From assembly GCA_947253195.1 (NCBI GenBank), contig CAMXXM010000096.1:1-5842 (forward strand): DNA of 5,842 nt, read 5' to 3'. This DNA comes from an uncultured Porphyromonas sp. GTDB lineage: Bacteria > Bacteroidota > Bacteroidia > Bacteroidales > Porphyromonadaceae. Below, in pieces: positions 1-5,754 of this stretch (positions within the stretch are counted from its first letter, which is position 1; the number at the start of each line of letters is the position of its first letter). The position numbers and the translations under genes were made by a program. Below the pieces are notes generated by a model, which worked only from the letters and a program-made list of their open reading frames with translations, was not told the DNA's origin and made no database searches.

Positions 1-343
1 CCTCAATAAGCAGCTCTCCGTCTTTGTCGGACTGATCATCACCAACTGCATCCTTATGGGTCGGCTTGAGGCTTTTGCCCTCGCCCACGGTCCCTGGCAG
101 TCCTTCCTCGATGGTATCGGCAATGGTGTCGGCTACGGCATCATCCTCGTCATCATCGGCTTCTTCCGTGAGCTCTTCGGCTCCGGTACGCTCCTCGGCT
201 ATCAGGTGATCCCCGATAGCTTTTACGCCGCCGGCTATATGAATAACGGCCTCATGATCCTGCCGCCGATGGCGCTGATCCTGATCGCCTGCATCATCTG
301 GGTCCACCGCAGCCGTCACCACGAGCTGTGGGAGGAGGAGTAA
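1..343 (+). CDS. nqrD: Na+-translocating NADH:quinone reductase subunit D (3' part)
   Basis: This is a membrane subunit of the Na+-pumping NADH:quinone oxidoreductase (Na+-NQR), which couples electron flow from NADH to quinone with export of Na+. The frame is open from the window edge; complete codons begin at base 2 and give 113 residues before TAA at 341-343, roughly the second half of a protein usually about 210 residues long. The ATG at 56 is internal, because clear NqrD sequence lies before it (KQLSVFVGLIITNC). Diagnostic stretches are SVFVGLIITNCILMGR, DGIGNGVGYG and FRELFGSGTLLG. The Cys of the TNC motif (residue 16 of the visible part) matches the family cysteine that, with one more from NqrD and two from NqrE, holds an intramembrane iron-sulfur centre. 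About three hydrophobic helices are visible, with a charged C-terminus (HHELWEEE). nqrE follows 46 nt downstream. The identification is firm; the 5' end is outside the window. Confidence 0.96.
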   Translation, partial: LNKQLSVFVGLIITNCILMGRLEAFALAHGPWQSFLDGIGNGVGYGIILVIIGFFRELFGSGTLLGYQVIPDSFYAAGYMNNGLMILPPMALILIACIIWVHRSRHHELWEEE

Positions 344-389
344 GCCCTAAGGCTCAAGTGTATCACATAGAGAACAATCGATTACCATT

Positions 390-1007
390 ATGGGAGATTA
401 TCTAAGCCTTTTCGTCCGGTCGATCTTCGTGGATAACATGATCTTCGCCTACTTCCTCGGGATGTGCTCTTTCCTCGCCATCTCGAAGAGTGTGAAGACC
501 TCCATCGGACTCGGTGCCGCCGTCGTCTTTGTCATGACCCTCACCGTGCCGATCAACTGGCTGCTTGAGAATTATATCCTGAAGCCCGGAGCCCTCTCCT
601 GGCTCGGCCCGCAATTTGCCTCCGTAGACCTGAGCTTCCTCAGCCTGCTGATCTTCATCGCCGTCATCGCCTCCTTCGTGCAGCTTGTGGAGATGGTGGT
701 GGAGCGGTACAGCCCGGCGCTCTACAACTCACTCGGCATCTTCCTGCCACTGATCGCAGTCAATTGCGCCATCCTCGGCGGATCGCTCTTCATGCAGCAG
801 CGTGCCTTCCCCACCGTGGGACACGCCCTTACCTACGGCTTCGGCTCCGGCATCGGCTGGGCACTCGCCATTGCCTCTATGGCGGCTATCCGCGAGCGGA
901 TGAAGTACTCTCGCGTGCCCAAGGCGCTCAAGGGTCTCGGCATCGCCTTCATCATCACCGGTCTCATGGCCTTTGGCTTCATGAGCTTCTCCGGTCTCGC
1001 CCTTTAA
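390..1007 (+). CDS. nqrE: Na+-translocating NADH:quinone reductase subunit E
   Basis: This is an integral membrane subunit of Na+-NQR and the inverted-topology partner of NqrD. At 205 residues it is close to the usual size of about 198. Recognisable family blocks run the whole length: [17 protein letters not shown] (residues 22-38), [12 protein letters not shown] (79-90), [20 protein letters not shown] (112-131), [13 protein letters not shown] (149-161), [11 protein letters not shown] (167-177) and [12 protein letters not shown] (191-202). Cys26 and Cys126 match the two NqrE cysteines that, with two from NqrD, bind the intramembrane iron-sulfur centre. About six hydrophobic helices are visible. 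The ATG at 390 is chosen because the N-terminus aligns with the family from the first residue (MxxYxSLxVxSIF). No strong Shine-Dalgarno sequence precedes it, only an AT-rich stretch, as is common in Bacteroidota. Gaps to nqrD and nqrF are 46 nt each, with no terminator or promoter seen, so it should be cotranscribed with both. Confidence 0.97.
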   Translation: MGDYLSLFVRSIFVDNMIFAYFLGMCSFLAISKSVKTSIGLGAAVVFVMTLTVPINWLLENYILKPGALSWLGPQFASVDLSFLSLLIFIAVIASFVQLVEMVVERYSPALYNSLGIFLPLIAVNCAILGGSLFMQQRAFPTVGHALTYGFGSGIGWALAIASMAAIRERMKYSRVPKALKGLGIAFIITGLMAFGFMSFSGLAL

Positions 1008-1053
1008 GTCCTCGTCAGAGATCACCCTTTTTACCCAAGGAAAAAAGAAAGAA

Positions 1054-2307
1054 ATGCTACTTGCAATATCTACTACAGCGATCCTGACGAGTGTGGCCGT
1101 CTTCCTCATCGTCATCCTGCTCCTCGTCGTCGTCCTCCTCTTCGCCAAGGCGAAGCTCGTGAAGGTCGGCAACGTCGCGGTGACGGTCAATGACGACAAG
1201 ACCTACACCGTACCCATGGGCGGTACGCTCCTCAATGCGCTCCAGAACCAAGACATCTTCCTCTCCTCCGCCTGCGGAGGTAAGGGCTCCTGCGGTCAGT
1301 GCCGTTGCCGGGTGATGGAGGGCGGCGGCGAGATCCTCGCCACCGAGGTGCCGCACTTCTCCCGCAAGGAGATCAAGAGTGACTGGCGCCTCTCCTGCCA
1401 GGTCAAGGTAAAGGATGACATGAAGGTACGCGTACCGGAGTCCGTCTTTGGCGTCAAGGAGTGGGACTGCACCGTCGTCTCCAATCACAATGTCGCCTCC
1501 TTCATCAAGGAATTTGTCGTCGCACTGCCCAAGGGCGAGCATATGGACTTCAAGCCCGGTAGCTACGCCCAGATCACCATCCCCGAGTACGACATCAGCT
1601 ACTCCACGATGGAGGTGGATGAGAAGTTTAAGGGCGAGTGGGATAAGTTTAAGCTCTGGCCCCTCACCGCTAAGAACGAGGAGGAGACCACCCGTGCCTA
1701 CTCTATGGCCAACTATCCCGAAGAGGGCGACATCATTATGCTCAATGTCCGCATCGCCACTCCGCCCTTTGACCGGAAGAATGGTGGCTGGATGAAGGTG
1801 CCTCCCGGCATCGCATCGTCCTACATCTTCAACCTCAAGCCGGGTGACAAGGTGCGCCTCAGCGGTCCCTACGGAGACTTCCACATCAATGAGAACTCTG
1901 ACGCCGAGATGATCTACATCGGTGGTGGTGCCGGTATGGCTCCGCTCCGTGCCCAGATCCTTTGGCTTTTCAAGACCGCCCACACGACCCGCAAGGTCTC
2001 CTACTACTACGGAGCTCGCTCCAAGATGGAGATCTTCTACGAGGAGGACTTCCGCGAGATCGAGCGGGAGAATGAGAACTTTAAGTTCATCATCGCCCTC
2101 TCTGCCGCCCCCGAGTCAGACCACTGGACCGGCTACACCGGCTTCATCCACCAGTGCCTCTACGACACTTATCTCAAGGATCACCCCGCTCCTGAGGACT
2201 GCGAGTACTACATGTGTGGTCCCGGTCCGATGACCGCCTCGGCACTCAAGATGCTCGATGACCTCGGTGTACCGAACGAGCAGATCTACTTCGACAACTT
2301 CGGCTAA
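1054..2307 (+). CDS. nqrF: Na+-translocating NADH:quinone reductase subunit F (NADH-oxidising)
   Basis: This is the electron-input subunit of Na+-NQR: it oxidises NADH through FAD and passes electrons to a [2Fe-2S] centre and on to the membrane subunits. It has 417 residues, against about 408 in the family. Domains in order: one N-terminal membrane anchor (about 8-31); a ferredoxin-like domain with Cys74, Cys80, Cys83 and Cys115 in the C-x5-C-x2-C...C pattern; a ferredoxin-reductase-type FAD domain with RAYSMA (214-219), which binds the flavin; and an NADH domain with GGGAGMAP (290-297) and YYMCGPGPM (385-393). The C-terminus IYFDNFG ends in the aromatic tail expected to stack on the flavin. 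All cofactor residues are present, so it should be functional. The start at 1054 gives the anchor helix at once and follows an A-rich purine stretch. It is the last gene of the operon; a strong hairpin terminator follows 33 nt after the stop. Codons are strongly C-ending, consistent with high expression. Confidence 0.98.
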   Translation: MLLAISTTAILTSVAVFLIVILLLVVVLLFAKAKLVKVGNVAVTVNDDKTYTVPMGGTLLNALQNQDIFLSSACGGKGSCGQCRCRVMEGGGEILATEVPHFSRKEIKSDWRLSCQVKVKDDMKVRVPESVFGVKEWDCTVVSNHNVASFIKEFVVALPKGEHMDFKPGSYAQITIPEYDISYSTMEVDEKFKGEWDKFKLWPLTAKNEEETTRAYSMANYPEEGDIIMLNVRIATPPFDRKNGGWMKVPPGIASSYIFNLKPGDKVRLSGPYGDFHINENSDAEMIYIGGGAGMAPLRAQILWLFKTAHTTRKVSYYYGARSKMEIFYEEDFREIERENENFKFIIALSAAPESDHWTGYTGFIHQCLYDTYLKDHPAPEDCEYYMCGPGPMTASALKMLDDLGVPNEQIYFDNFG

Positions 2308-2340
2308 TCCACAAAGCCGACATCTGATACCCAACGAAAT

Positions 2341-2378
2341 GGGGGCTGCGTCTCATGCCGAGACACAGCCCCCCTTTG
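2341..2378 (+). terminator. Rho-independent terminator of the nqr operon
   Basis: The stem pairs GGGGGCTG (2341-2348) with CAGCCCCC (2366-2373), then, after one C/A mismatch (2349/2365), GTCTC (2350-2354) with GAGAC (2360-2364), around the 5-nt loop ATGCC. This gives 13 base pairs, mostly G-C, followed by CTTTGATTT. The T-run is short (three T, then a broken T-rich stretch), but the stem is very stable. It begins 33 nt after the nqrF stop and clearly marks the operon end. An ATG in its loop (2355) is in frame with the next gene but is not a credible start. Confidence 0.88.
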
Positions 2379-2390
2379 ATTTATCTTCTG

Positions 2391-2398
2391 TACCTTTG
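2391..2398 (+). promoter_or_regulatory. Candidate -7 box for the YjbR-family gene
   Basis: TACCTTTG is an exact match to the Bacteroidota -7 consensus TAnnTTTG. It ends 4 nt before the ATG at 2403, so transcription would begin at or within a few bases of the start codon, giving a leaderless or nearly leaderless mRNA. A TTTG at 2375-2378 (the T stretch of the preceding terminator) lies only 12 nt upstream, too close for a standard -33 element (about 19-21 nt). The promoter is therefore only half supported. Confidence 0.5.
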
Positions 2399-2402
2399 GG
2401 AT

Positions 2403-2786
2403 ATGCGAAGTGACTACTCATTCATACCGGAGCTGTGCCTCAGCCTCCCCGGCGCTATCGAGGAGTACAAGGAGGCGTGGGACGCCGTACTCTACCGCGT
2501 GCAGGGGCGGATCTTTGCGCTGGTGCTGGAGGATCACGAGGGTAATCCGCTCCTCAATCTCAAGAGCGACCTCCGGGAGGCAGCACCACTCCACGCCCGG
2601 TACGACGCCCTGATGCCCGCCTACCATATGAGCAAGAAGCACTGGACCTCGCTCCGGCTCGACCTCGACTGCCCGGAGGAGATCGTCCGGCACCTCATCG
2701 TCCGCTCCTATGAGCTGGTGGTGGCCGGACTATCGCACCGCGATCGTGACCTCCTCGCACGCCTCTCCACCGACCCCGATCAGTAG
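2403..2786 (+). CDS. MmcQ/YjbR-family (DUF419) small protein
   Basis: A 127-residue protein of the MmcQ/YjbR family, whose members have a CyaY-like fold and are often labelled DNA-binding, though their role is not established. Family features seen: LSLPGAIEEY (13-22), GRIFALVL (35-42), LLNLKSD (50-56), the signature PAYHMSKKHWTSLRLD (72-87) and LIVRSYELVVAGL (98-110). Length is normal for the family. The ATG at 2403 is chosen over the in-frame ATG at 2355, which lies in the nqr terminator loop, ahead of the likely -7 box, and would add 16 residues with no family match. No Shine-Dalgarno sequence is present. It has its own transcription start by position after the terminator, so it is probably not part of the nqr operon. 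The last 7 bp overlap the end of the convergent ATPase gene. No signal peptide or membrane segment is seen, so it is probably cytoplasmic. Family assignment is firm; function is unknown. Confidence 0.9.
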   Translation: MRSDYSFIPELCLSLPGAIEEYKEAWDAVLYRVQGRIFALVLEDHEGNPLLNLKSDLREAAPLHARYDALMPAYHMSKKHWTSLRLDLDCPEEIVRHLIVRSYELVVAGLSHRDRDLLARLSTDPDQ

Positions 2787-3985
2787 ATCAGCCCGAACAT
2801 CCACAGCGGGATCCGACTGCCGGATCCTATCTCCACATCATCGACAGCAAGGAAGCTATTGGGCTCATCCTTGATCTGGTCAAAGGTCTTACCCACCCCT
2901 CCTACCTCAAAGAGGTACTTGCCATCGACAAGGAAGTCACCCTTGGCGGGCATAGTCACGTCGCCGATCACCTGGAGCTGGTTGTTGAAGAACGTCTCTC
3001 GCCTATTCCCGAAATCCACCTTGGTGCCGAGCGCTGCCATAAGGTTGGTATTTCCAAGGTATATCTTATCCGGAGAGCTAAGTCGCTTGTAGCTCTTGGG
3101 TGCCTTAGTCAGCGTAGAGATGATCTGTGCCCGCTCAAGAGCCTGCAGCATCCTTAGGCAGCTGTCCCTTGTGGACTCGAGAGAGGCGACCAGACGGCTG
3201 ACATTAGGCACCATCGGGACGCTCTGAGCGATGATTGCCAGCAGCTTTTTTGTCTTCTCGATCGTTGTGTAAGAGACGCTCTCCACCGCCGGCATGTCGC
3301 TCTCAATCACCTGTGTTGCCACATCAGCGAGCCTTAGGAGATACTCCTCACCCGCCTCAAGGAAAAACGGGTAACACCCCCGCCTCAAGTAGTCGTCAAA
3401 GAGCTGTAGGATCGTCACCCGGGGCGTCAGATCCATCGCCAGTGAGACATGGTCCCTAAGTAAGTCCTCAAGCGAGATCGCCGGCACCTCCAGACCATTG
3501 CTGAGGGAGAGAAACTCCCTAAAGGACATCACCGGCAGAGTGTAGAGCGACTGCCTCCGCGACAGATCCGACTTAAAGTGGTCTATCTCCAGCATCGACG
3601 AGCCGGTGTAGACGATATTGAGATCAGGATAGCTGTCATAGATATTCTTGAGGACAATCGTCCAGTCGGTGTACTTATGCACCTCATCCACAAAGAGGTA
3701 TCTGAGACCACGACTGTAGAGAAACTCCACCAAGTCCGGGAGCGTATGGGTCTTAAACCACAGGTTATCCAGTGACACCCACAGGGCATCATCGACGCTC
3801 TCAAAGGTCCGCTTGATATGCTGGAGCAGAAGTGTGGTCTTACCTGTACCGCGCGACCCTCTGATACCGATGAGACGGGACGACCAATTGATCTTATCAT
3901 GCATGAAGCGGACAAATCCCATGTCCAAAACGGCAAGTCTTCGATGATACACGTCCACTAAGGGGAGGATAGTCTGCTGATCCAT
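2780..3985 (-). CDS. AAA family ATPase with DUF4143 C-terminal domain
   Basis: A predicted 401-residue ATP-binding protein of the AAA_14 + DUF4143 type, abundant and multi-copy in Bacteroidota; its cellular role is unknown. Counted from the ATG at 3985: Walker A GSRGTGKT (43-50), Walker B YLFVDE (96-101), a sensor-1-like VYTGSS (125-130), and an arginine pair with the family motif SDLSRRQSLYTLPVMSFREF (139-158). A helical middle follows. The C-terminus has GDFLVDGKYLFEVGG (349-363), resembling a PD-(D/E)xK nuclease core, and ends in IPLWMFGLIY. The usual Lys after EVGG is Val here (EVGGVGK), so nuclease activity is doubtful. The frame can be opened 2 codons earlier with a TTG (3989-3991), but the ATG at 3985 is preferred. 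A TATCTTTG -7 box and a dyad array lie upstream. The gene stands alone and converges on the YjbR-family gene with a 7-bp overlap. Its codons look less C-ending than those of nqr, which would fit later acquisition, but I did not count them. Confidence 0.88.
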   Translation of the reverse strand: MDQQTILPLVDVYHRRLAVLDMGFVRFMHDKINWSSRLIGIRGSRGTGKTTLLLQHIKRTFESVDDALWVSLDNLWFKTHTLPDLVEFLYSRGLRYLFVDEVHKYTDWTIVLKNIYDSYPDLNIVYTGSSMLEIDHFKSDLSRRQSLYTLPVMSFREFLSLSNGLEVPAISLEDLLRDHVSLAMDLTPRVTILQLFDDYLRRGCYPFFLEAGEEYLLRLADVATQVIESDMPAVESVSYTTIEKTKKLLAIIAQSVPMVPNVSRLVASLESTRDSCLRMLQALERAQIISTLTKAPKSYKRLSSPDKIYLGNTNLMAALGTKVDFGNRRETFFNNQLQVIGDVTMPAKGDFLVDGKYLFEVGGVGKTFDQIKDEPNSFLAVDDVEIGSGSRIPLWMFGLIY

Positions 3986-4012
3986 AGGCAAAAGAACTGG
4001 TTAGTGATGCCA

Positions 4013-4020
4013 CAAAGATA
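4013..4020 (-). promoter_or_regulatory. Candidate -7 box for the AAA/DUF4143 ATPase gene
   Basis: Read on the - strand the bases are TATCTTTG, an exact TAnnTTTG match, and predict a transcript leader of roughly 20-25 nt before the ATG at 3985. No TTTG lies at the standard 19-21 nt distance; the nearest one (4038-4035, - strand) is 14 nt away and lies inside the first dyad of the upstream array. The promoter may therefore be weak, or depend on or be blocked by a protein bound to that array. Confidence 0.6.
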
Positions 4021-4025
4021 CGAAA

Positions 4026-4075
4026 TAGCTTTTCCAAAAGTGCTTTTTGGGGCAAAATTAGCTTTTCCAAAAGTG
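4026..4075. repeat. 17-bp direct repeat and three evenly spaced dyads (possible operator)
   Basis: TAGCTTTTCCAAAAGTG occurs perfectly at 4026-4042 and 4059-4075, a period of 33 bp. Each copy contains the dyad CTTTT-CC-AAAAG (4029-4040 and 4062-4073). Between them is a third dyad, TTTTG-GGG-CAAAA (4045-4057). The three centres fall at about 4034.5, 4051 and 4067.5, an even spacing of 16.5 bp. The array lies just upstream of the ATPase -7 box, and the first dyad covers the -33 region. This placement fits an operator bound by a dimeric protein, but the binder is unknown. The repeats are seen directly; the function is inferred. Confidence 0.7.
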
Positions 4076-4171
4076 GTTTTAGGGAACGCTCCGACTGCAT
4101 AAGCGATATGCGAGGGACAGGGCATACCGGATCCCATAAGTTAGCCAGGATAGAGGATTGAGGGATATTCC

Positions 4172-4202
4172 TTGCTTCCCCGGTCAATATTGTGTATCTT
4201 CA
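4172..4202 (+). promoter_or_regulatory. Candidate promoter for mgtE
   Basis: TTG (4172-4174) is followed after 20 nt by TATCTTCA (4195-4202), close to the -7 consensus TAnnTTTG with the final TG changed to CA. Spacing is right for a Bacteroidota promoter. Transcription would begin near 4208 and leave a leader of about 140 nt before the ATG at 4349, which contains the hairpin at 4273-4303. The imperfect -7 box keeps confidence moderate. Confidence 0.4.
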
Positions 4203-4272
4203 CAGATAAGCAATAGATATAGCTGTGGGCTGCAGTGGTCCACTTCGTCATATCCGTCACATCAAGTCGACA

Positions 4273-4303
4273 GGAGAGGTACGAGACGGCTGTCTCGCCT
4301 TCC
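4273..4303 (+). promoter_or_regulatory. Bulged hairpin in the mgtE leader
   Basis: CGAGAC (4282-4287) pairs perfectly with GTCTCG (4292-4297) around the tetraloop GGCT. After a TA bulge, AGG (4277-4279) pairs with CCT (4298-4300), and after a single G bulge, GGA (4273-4275) pairs with TCC (4301-4303). The total is 12 base pairs. No T-run follows, so it is not a standard terminator. It lies in the predicted leader about 45 nt before the likely ATG. A role in leader-based control is possible but unproven; I do not recognise the M-box or another known Mg2+ riboswitch. Confidence 0.35.
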
Positions 4304-4348
4304 CTACCGCAGTCGGTATAGTCGTATAGTATGAGAGAGGAGAGTGTT

Positions 4349-4453
4349 ATGGTCAGCCGGCTCCGGGAGTGGCTGAGATAGGGAAAGTATGCATCGGTTC
4401 GCTCCGAGCTGGAGCCGCTTGCGAGCGCCGACATAGCCGATAGGCTGCTGGAG
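4349..4453 (+). pseudogene. mgtE: MgtE N-terminal coding segment interrupted by an in-frame TAG
   Basis: In the mgtE frame, ATG at 4349 (another at 4331) opens MVSRLREWLR and then meets TAG at 4379-4381. After the TAG the frame reads GKYASVRSELEPL, then SADIADRLLEM, straight into the ATG at 4454. Both sides look like the start of MgtE, whose first helices commonly read as a Leu/Arg/Glu-rich helix, a Gly, then an ADIADLL-like motif. AGGAG at 4338-4342 is 6 nt before ATG 4349, a good Shine-Dalgarno position. With the TAG as a sense codon the protein would be 442 residues (448 from 4331), near the usual 450. No ATG, GTG or TTG lies in frame between the TAG and 4454. The TAG could come from CAG, GAG or AAG by one base change. 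Alternatives are sequence error, internal start at 4454, or readthrough. Confidence 0.65.
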
Positions 4454-5677
4454 ATGGAGCCGAAGGAGGTACTGCAGGTCTTCAGCATACTGCCTAAGGA
4501 GCTCTCAGCAGAGATCTTCTCGCACTTCTCAACGAGCGAGAGACGTCATCTGGTCGAGGCGTTCTCTGAGGAGGAGACGCTGGACCTGCTGCTCCATATG
4601 CAGATGGACGACCGAGTGGACCTGCTGGAGGAGCTGCCGGCAAATCTTGTCAATCGACTCCTGAACCTCACCGAGCCCTCACTCCGGCAGGAGATCAATA
4701 GGTACCTGGGGTACGAAGAGGAGAGTGCGGGCGGCGTGATGACGTCAGAATTTGTGGCGATCCGCAAAGACCTCACCGTCGCCGAGGCCATAGAGACCTT
4801 CAAACACTCGAGCTACACACGTGTCAGCAGCAATGAGCTCTTCGTAACTGACGATCGCTGGAGGATGGAGGGCGTGGTGTCGCTCAAGACACTTCTGCTC
4901 TCTACTCCCGAGACGAGGGTGGCGGAGGTGATGGACAGCCACTTCATCTCCACCACCACCGGCACCGACCAAGAGGAGGTGGCACGGCTATTTAGGAAGT
5001 ATGACCTCAGGGCCATGCCGGTGACAGATAAGGAGCTCCGCCTCGTCGGAGTGATCACCGTGGACGACGTGATGGACGTGGTCGTGCAGGAACAGACCGA
5101 GGACCTGCAGAAGATGGCCGCCATGGAGCCCTCCGAGACGCCCTATCTGGAGCAGAATGTATGGAGCCTCTCAAAGCACCGCATCGGCTGGCTGATGATA
5201 CTGATGGTGACCGCCACGATCACCGGCGGGATCATCAGCAACTACGAGGACCTCCTCAGTCAGGCTGTGACGTTTGCGATCTTTATCCCCATGCTGATGG
5301 ATACGGGCGGAAATGCCGGATCCCAGTCCTCCACCCTGATGATCCGAAGCATCGCTCTCGGAGAGGTGAAGTTTAGGGACTTCTTTACGGTGCTATGGAA
5401 GGAGCTCCGCGTCGGACTGCTCTGCGGACTGGTGCTGGCGCTGCTCAATACGGTCAGGATCCTGCTGGTCAGCGACGCCTCCATGGCGGTGGCGATCGTA
5501 GTCAATATCAGCATCATCGCCACTGTGGTCTTCTCTAAGGTGCTCGGTGGCATACTGCCGATCCTCTCCGACAAGATGGGGCTGGACCCGGCGATGATGA
5601 CCGGACCACTGATGACCACGGTGGTGGATACCTGTGCACTGCTGATCTACTTCGCCATGGCGAGCCTGCTGCTGTAG
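4454..5677 (+). CDS. mgtE: Magnesium channel/transporter MgtE
   Basis: This is a Mg2+-selective membrane channel of the MgtE family, which in the known structures works as a dimer gated by cytoplasmic Mg2+-sensing domains. The frame from ATG 4454 gives 407 residues. Domains: MgtE_N helical domain (about 1-90, first part missing), two CBS domains (about 94-150 from GGVMTSEFVAI, and 157-213 from VAEVMDSHFIS to VITVDDVMDVV), a connecting helix (about 214-240), then five membrane helices (about 245-407). The signature FIPMLMDTGGNAGSQSSTL (277-295) and the last-helix motif DPAMMTGPLMTTVVD (378-392), with the Asp (392) expected to line the pore, are intact. The family is usually about 450 residues; this start leaves out about 35 conserved N-terminal residues that are encoded upstream but cut off by a TAG. 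The pore and CBS domains are complete, so a protein made from 4454 could still conduct Mg2+ with altered gating. It ends in TAG; no clear terminator follows. Confidence 0.92.
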   Translation: MEPKEVLQVFSILPKELSAEIFSHFSTSERRHLVEAFSEEETLDLLLHMQMDDRVDLLEELPANLVNRLLNLTEPSLRQEINRYLGYEEESAGGVMTSEFVAIRKDLTVAEAIETFKHSSYTRVSSNELFVTDDRWRMEGVVSLKTLLLSTPETRVAEVMDSHFISTTTGTDQEEVARLFRKYDLRAMPVTDKELRLVGVITVDDVMDVVVQEQTEDLQKMAAMEPSETPYLEQNVWSLSKHRIGWLMILMVTATITGGIISNYEDLLSQAVTFAIFIPMLMDTGGNAGSQSSTLMIRSIALGEVKFRDFFTVLWKELRVGLLCGLVLALLNTVRILLVSDASMAVAIVVNISIIATVVFSKVLGGILPILSDKMGLDPAMMTGPLMTTVVDTCALLIYFAMASLLL

Positions 5678-5685
5678 GGGATCAT

Positions 5686-5723
5686 CTCATACCGATATTA
5701 GTGATCTCTGATACCAGCATTAG
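5686..5723. repeat. Short imperfect direct repeat after mgtE
   Basis: CTCATACCGATATTAG (5686-5701) and CTGATACCAGCATTAG (5708-5723) match at 12 of 16 positions, with a 22-bp period. They lie directly after the mgtE stop. No stem able to act as a terminator could be drawn from them. It may be a protein site or chance. Confidence 0.35.
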
Positions 5724-5754
5724 AAATAGGTGAGAGTGGAGGGGGGTGGGAGCA

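Larger units (their letters stand above)
3986..4348. other. Divergent intergenic region between the ATPase gene and mgtE
   Basis: No convincing gene lies here. The ATPase-proximal part is AT-rich and holds the ATPase -7 box and the dyad array. The rest, from about 4080, holds a candidate mgtE promoter, a bulged hairpin and a short repeat GTATAGT-C-GTATAGT (4316-4330) just before the possible mgtE starts. A - strand open frame (4141-4488) runs across the region but is partly antisense to the MgtE N-terminal coding sequence and has no recognisable motif. Short + strand frames are also unremarkable. An uninterrupted span of about 360 bases between divergent genes leaves room for regulation of both. 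Confidence 0.6.

Noticed and set aside
729..1199. - strand open frame across the nqrE/nqrF junction, and the overlapping + strand frame 764-1087
   Set aside because: Both are out of frame with two certain genes and show no recognisable protein features.
1057..1983. Long - strand open frame (308 codons) opposite nqrF
   Set aside because: It lies antisense to a fully intact nqrF, has low-complexity Val/Leu/Asp/Gly-rich content, and has no motif; it follows from the strong codon bias of nqrF.
2355..2402. Earlier ATG for the YjbR-family gene
   Set aside because: It lies in the loop of the nqr terminator and upstream of the likely -7 box; the 16 extra residues do not resemble the family.
4026..4075. 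CRISPR-like repeat array
   Set aside because: There are only two 17-bp copies with a 16-bp spacer that is itself a dyad, and no cas genes; a promoter operator explains it better.
3897..4187. - strand open frame overlapping the ATPase start
   Set aside because: It is out of frame with the ATPase and mostly translates the dyad array (repeated LLEKL); it has no independent support.
4141..4488. - strand open frame of 115 codons upstream of and opposite mgtE
   Set aside because: Its first part is antisense to MgtE N-terminal coding sequence, its start is not supported, and no family was recognised.
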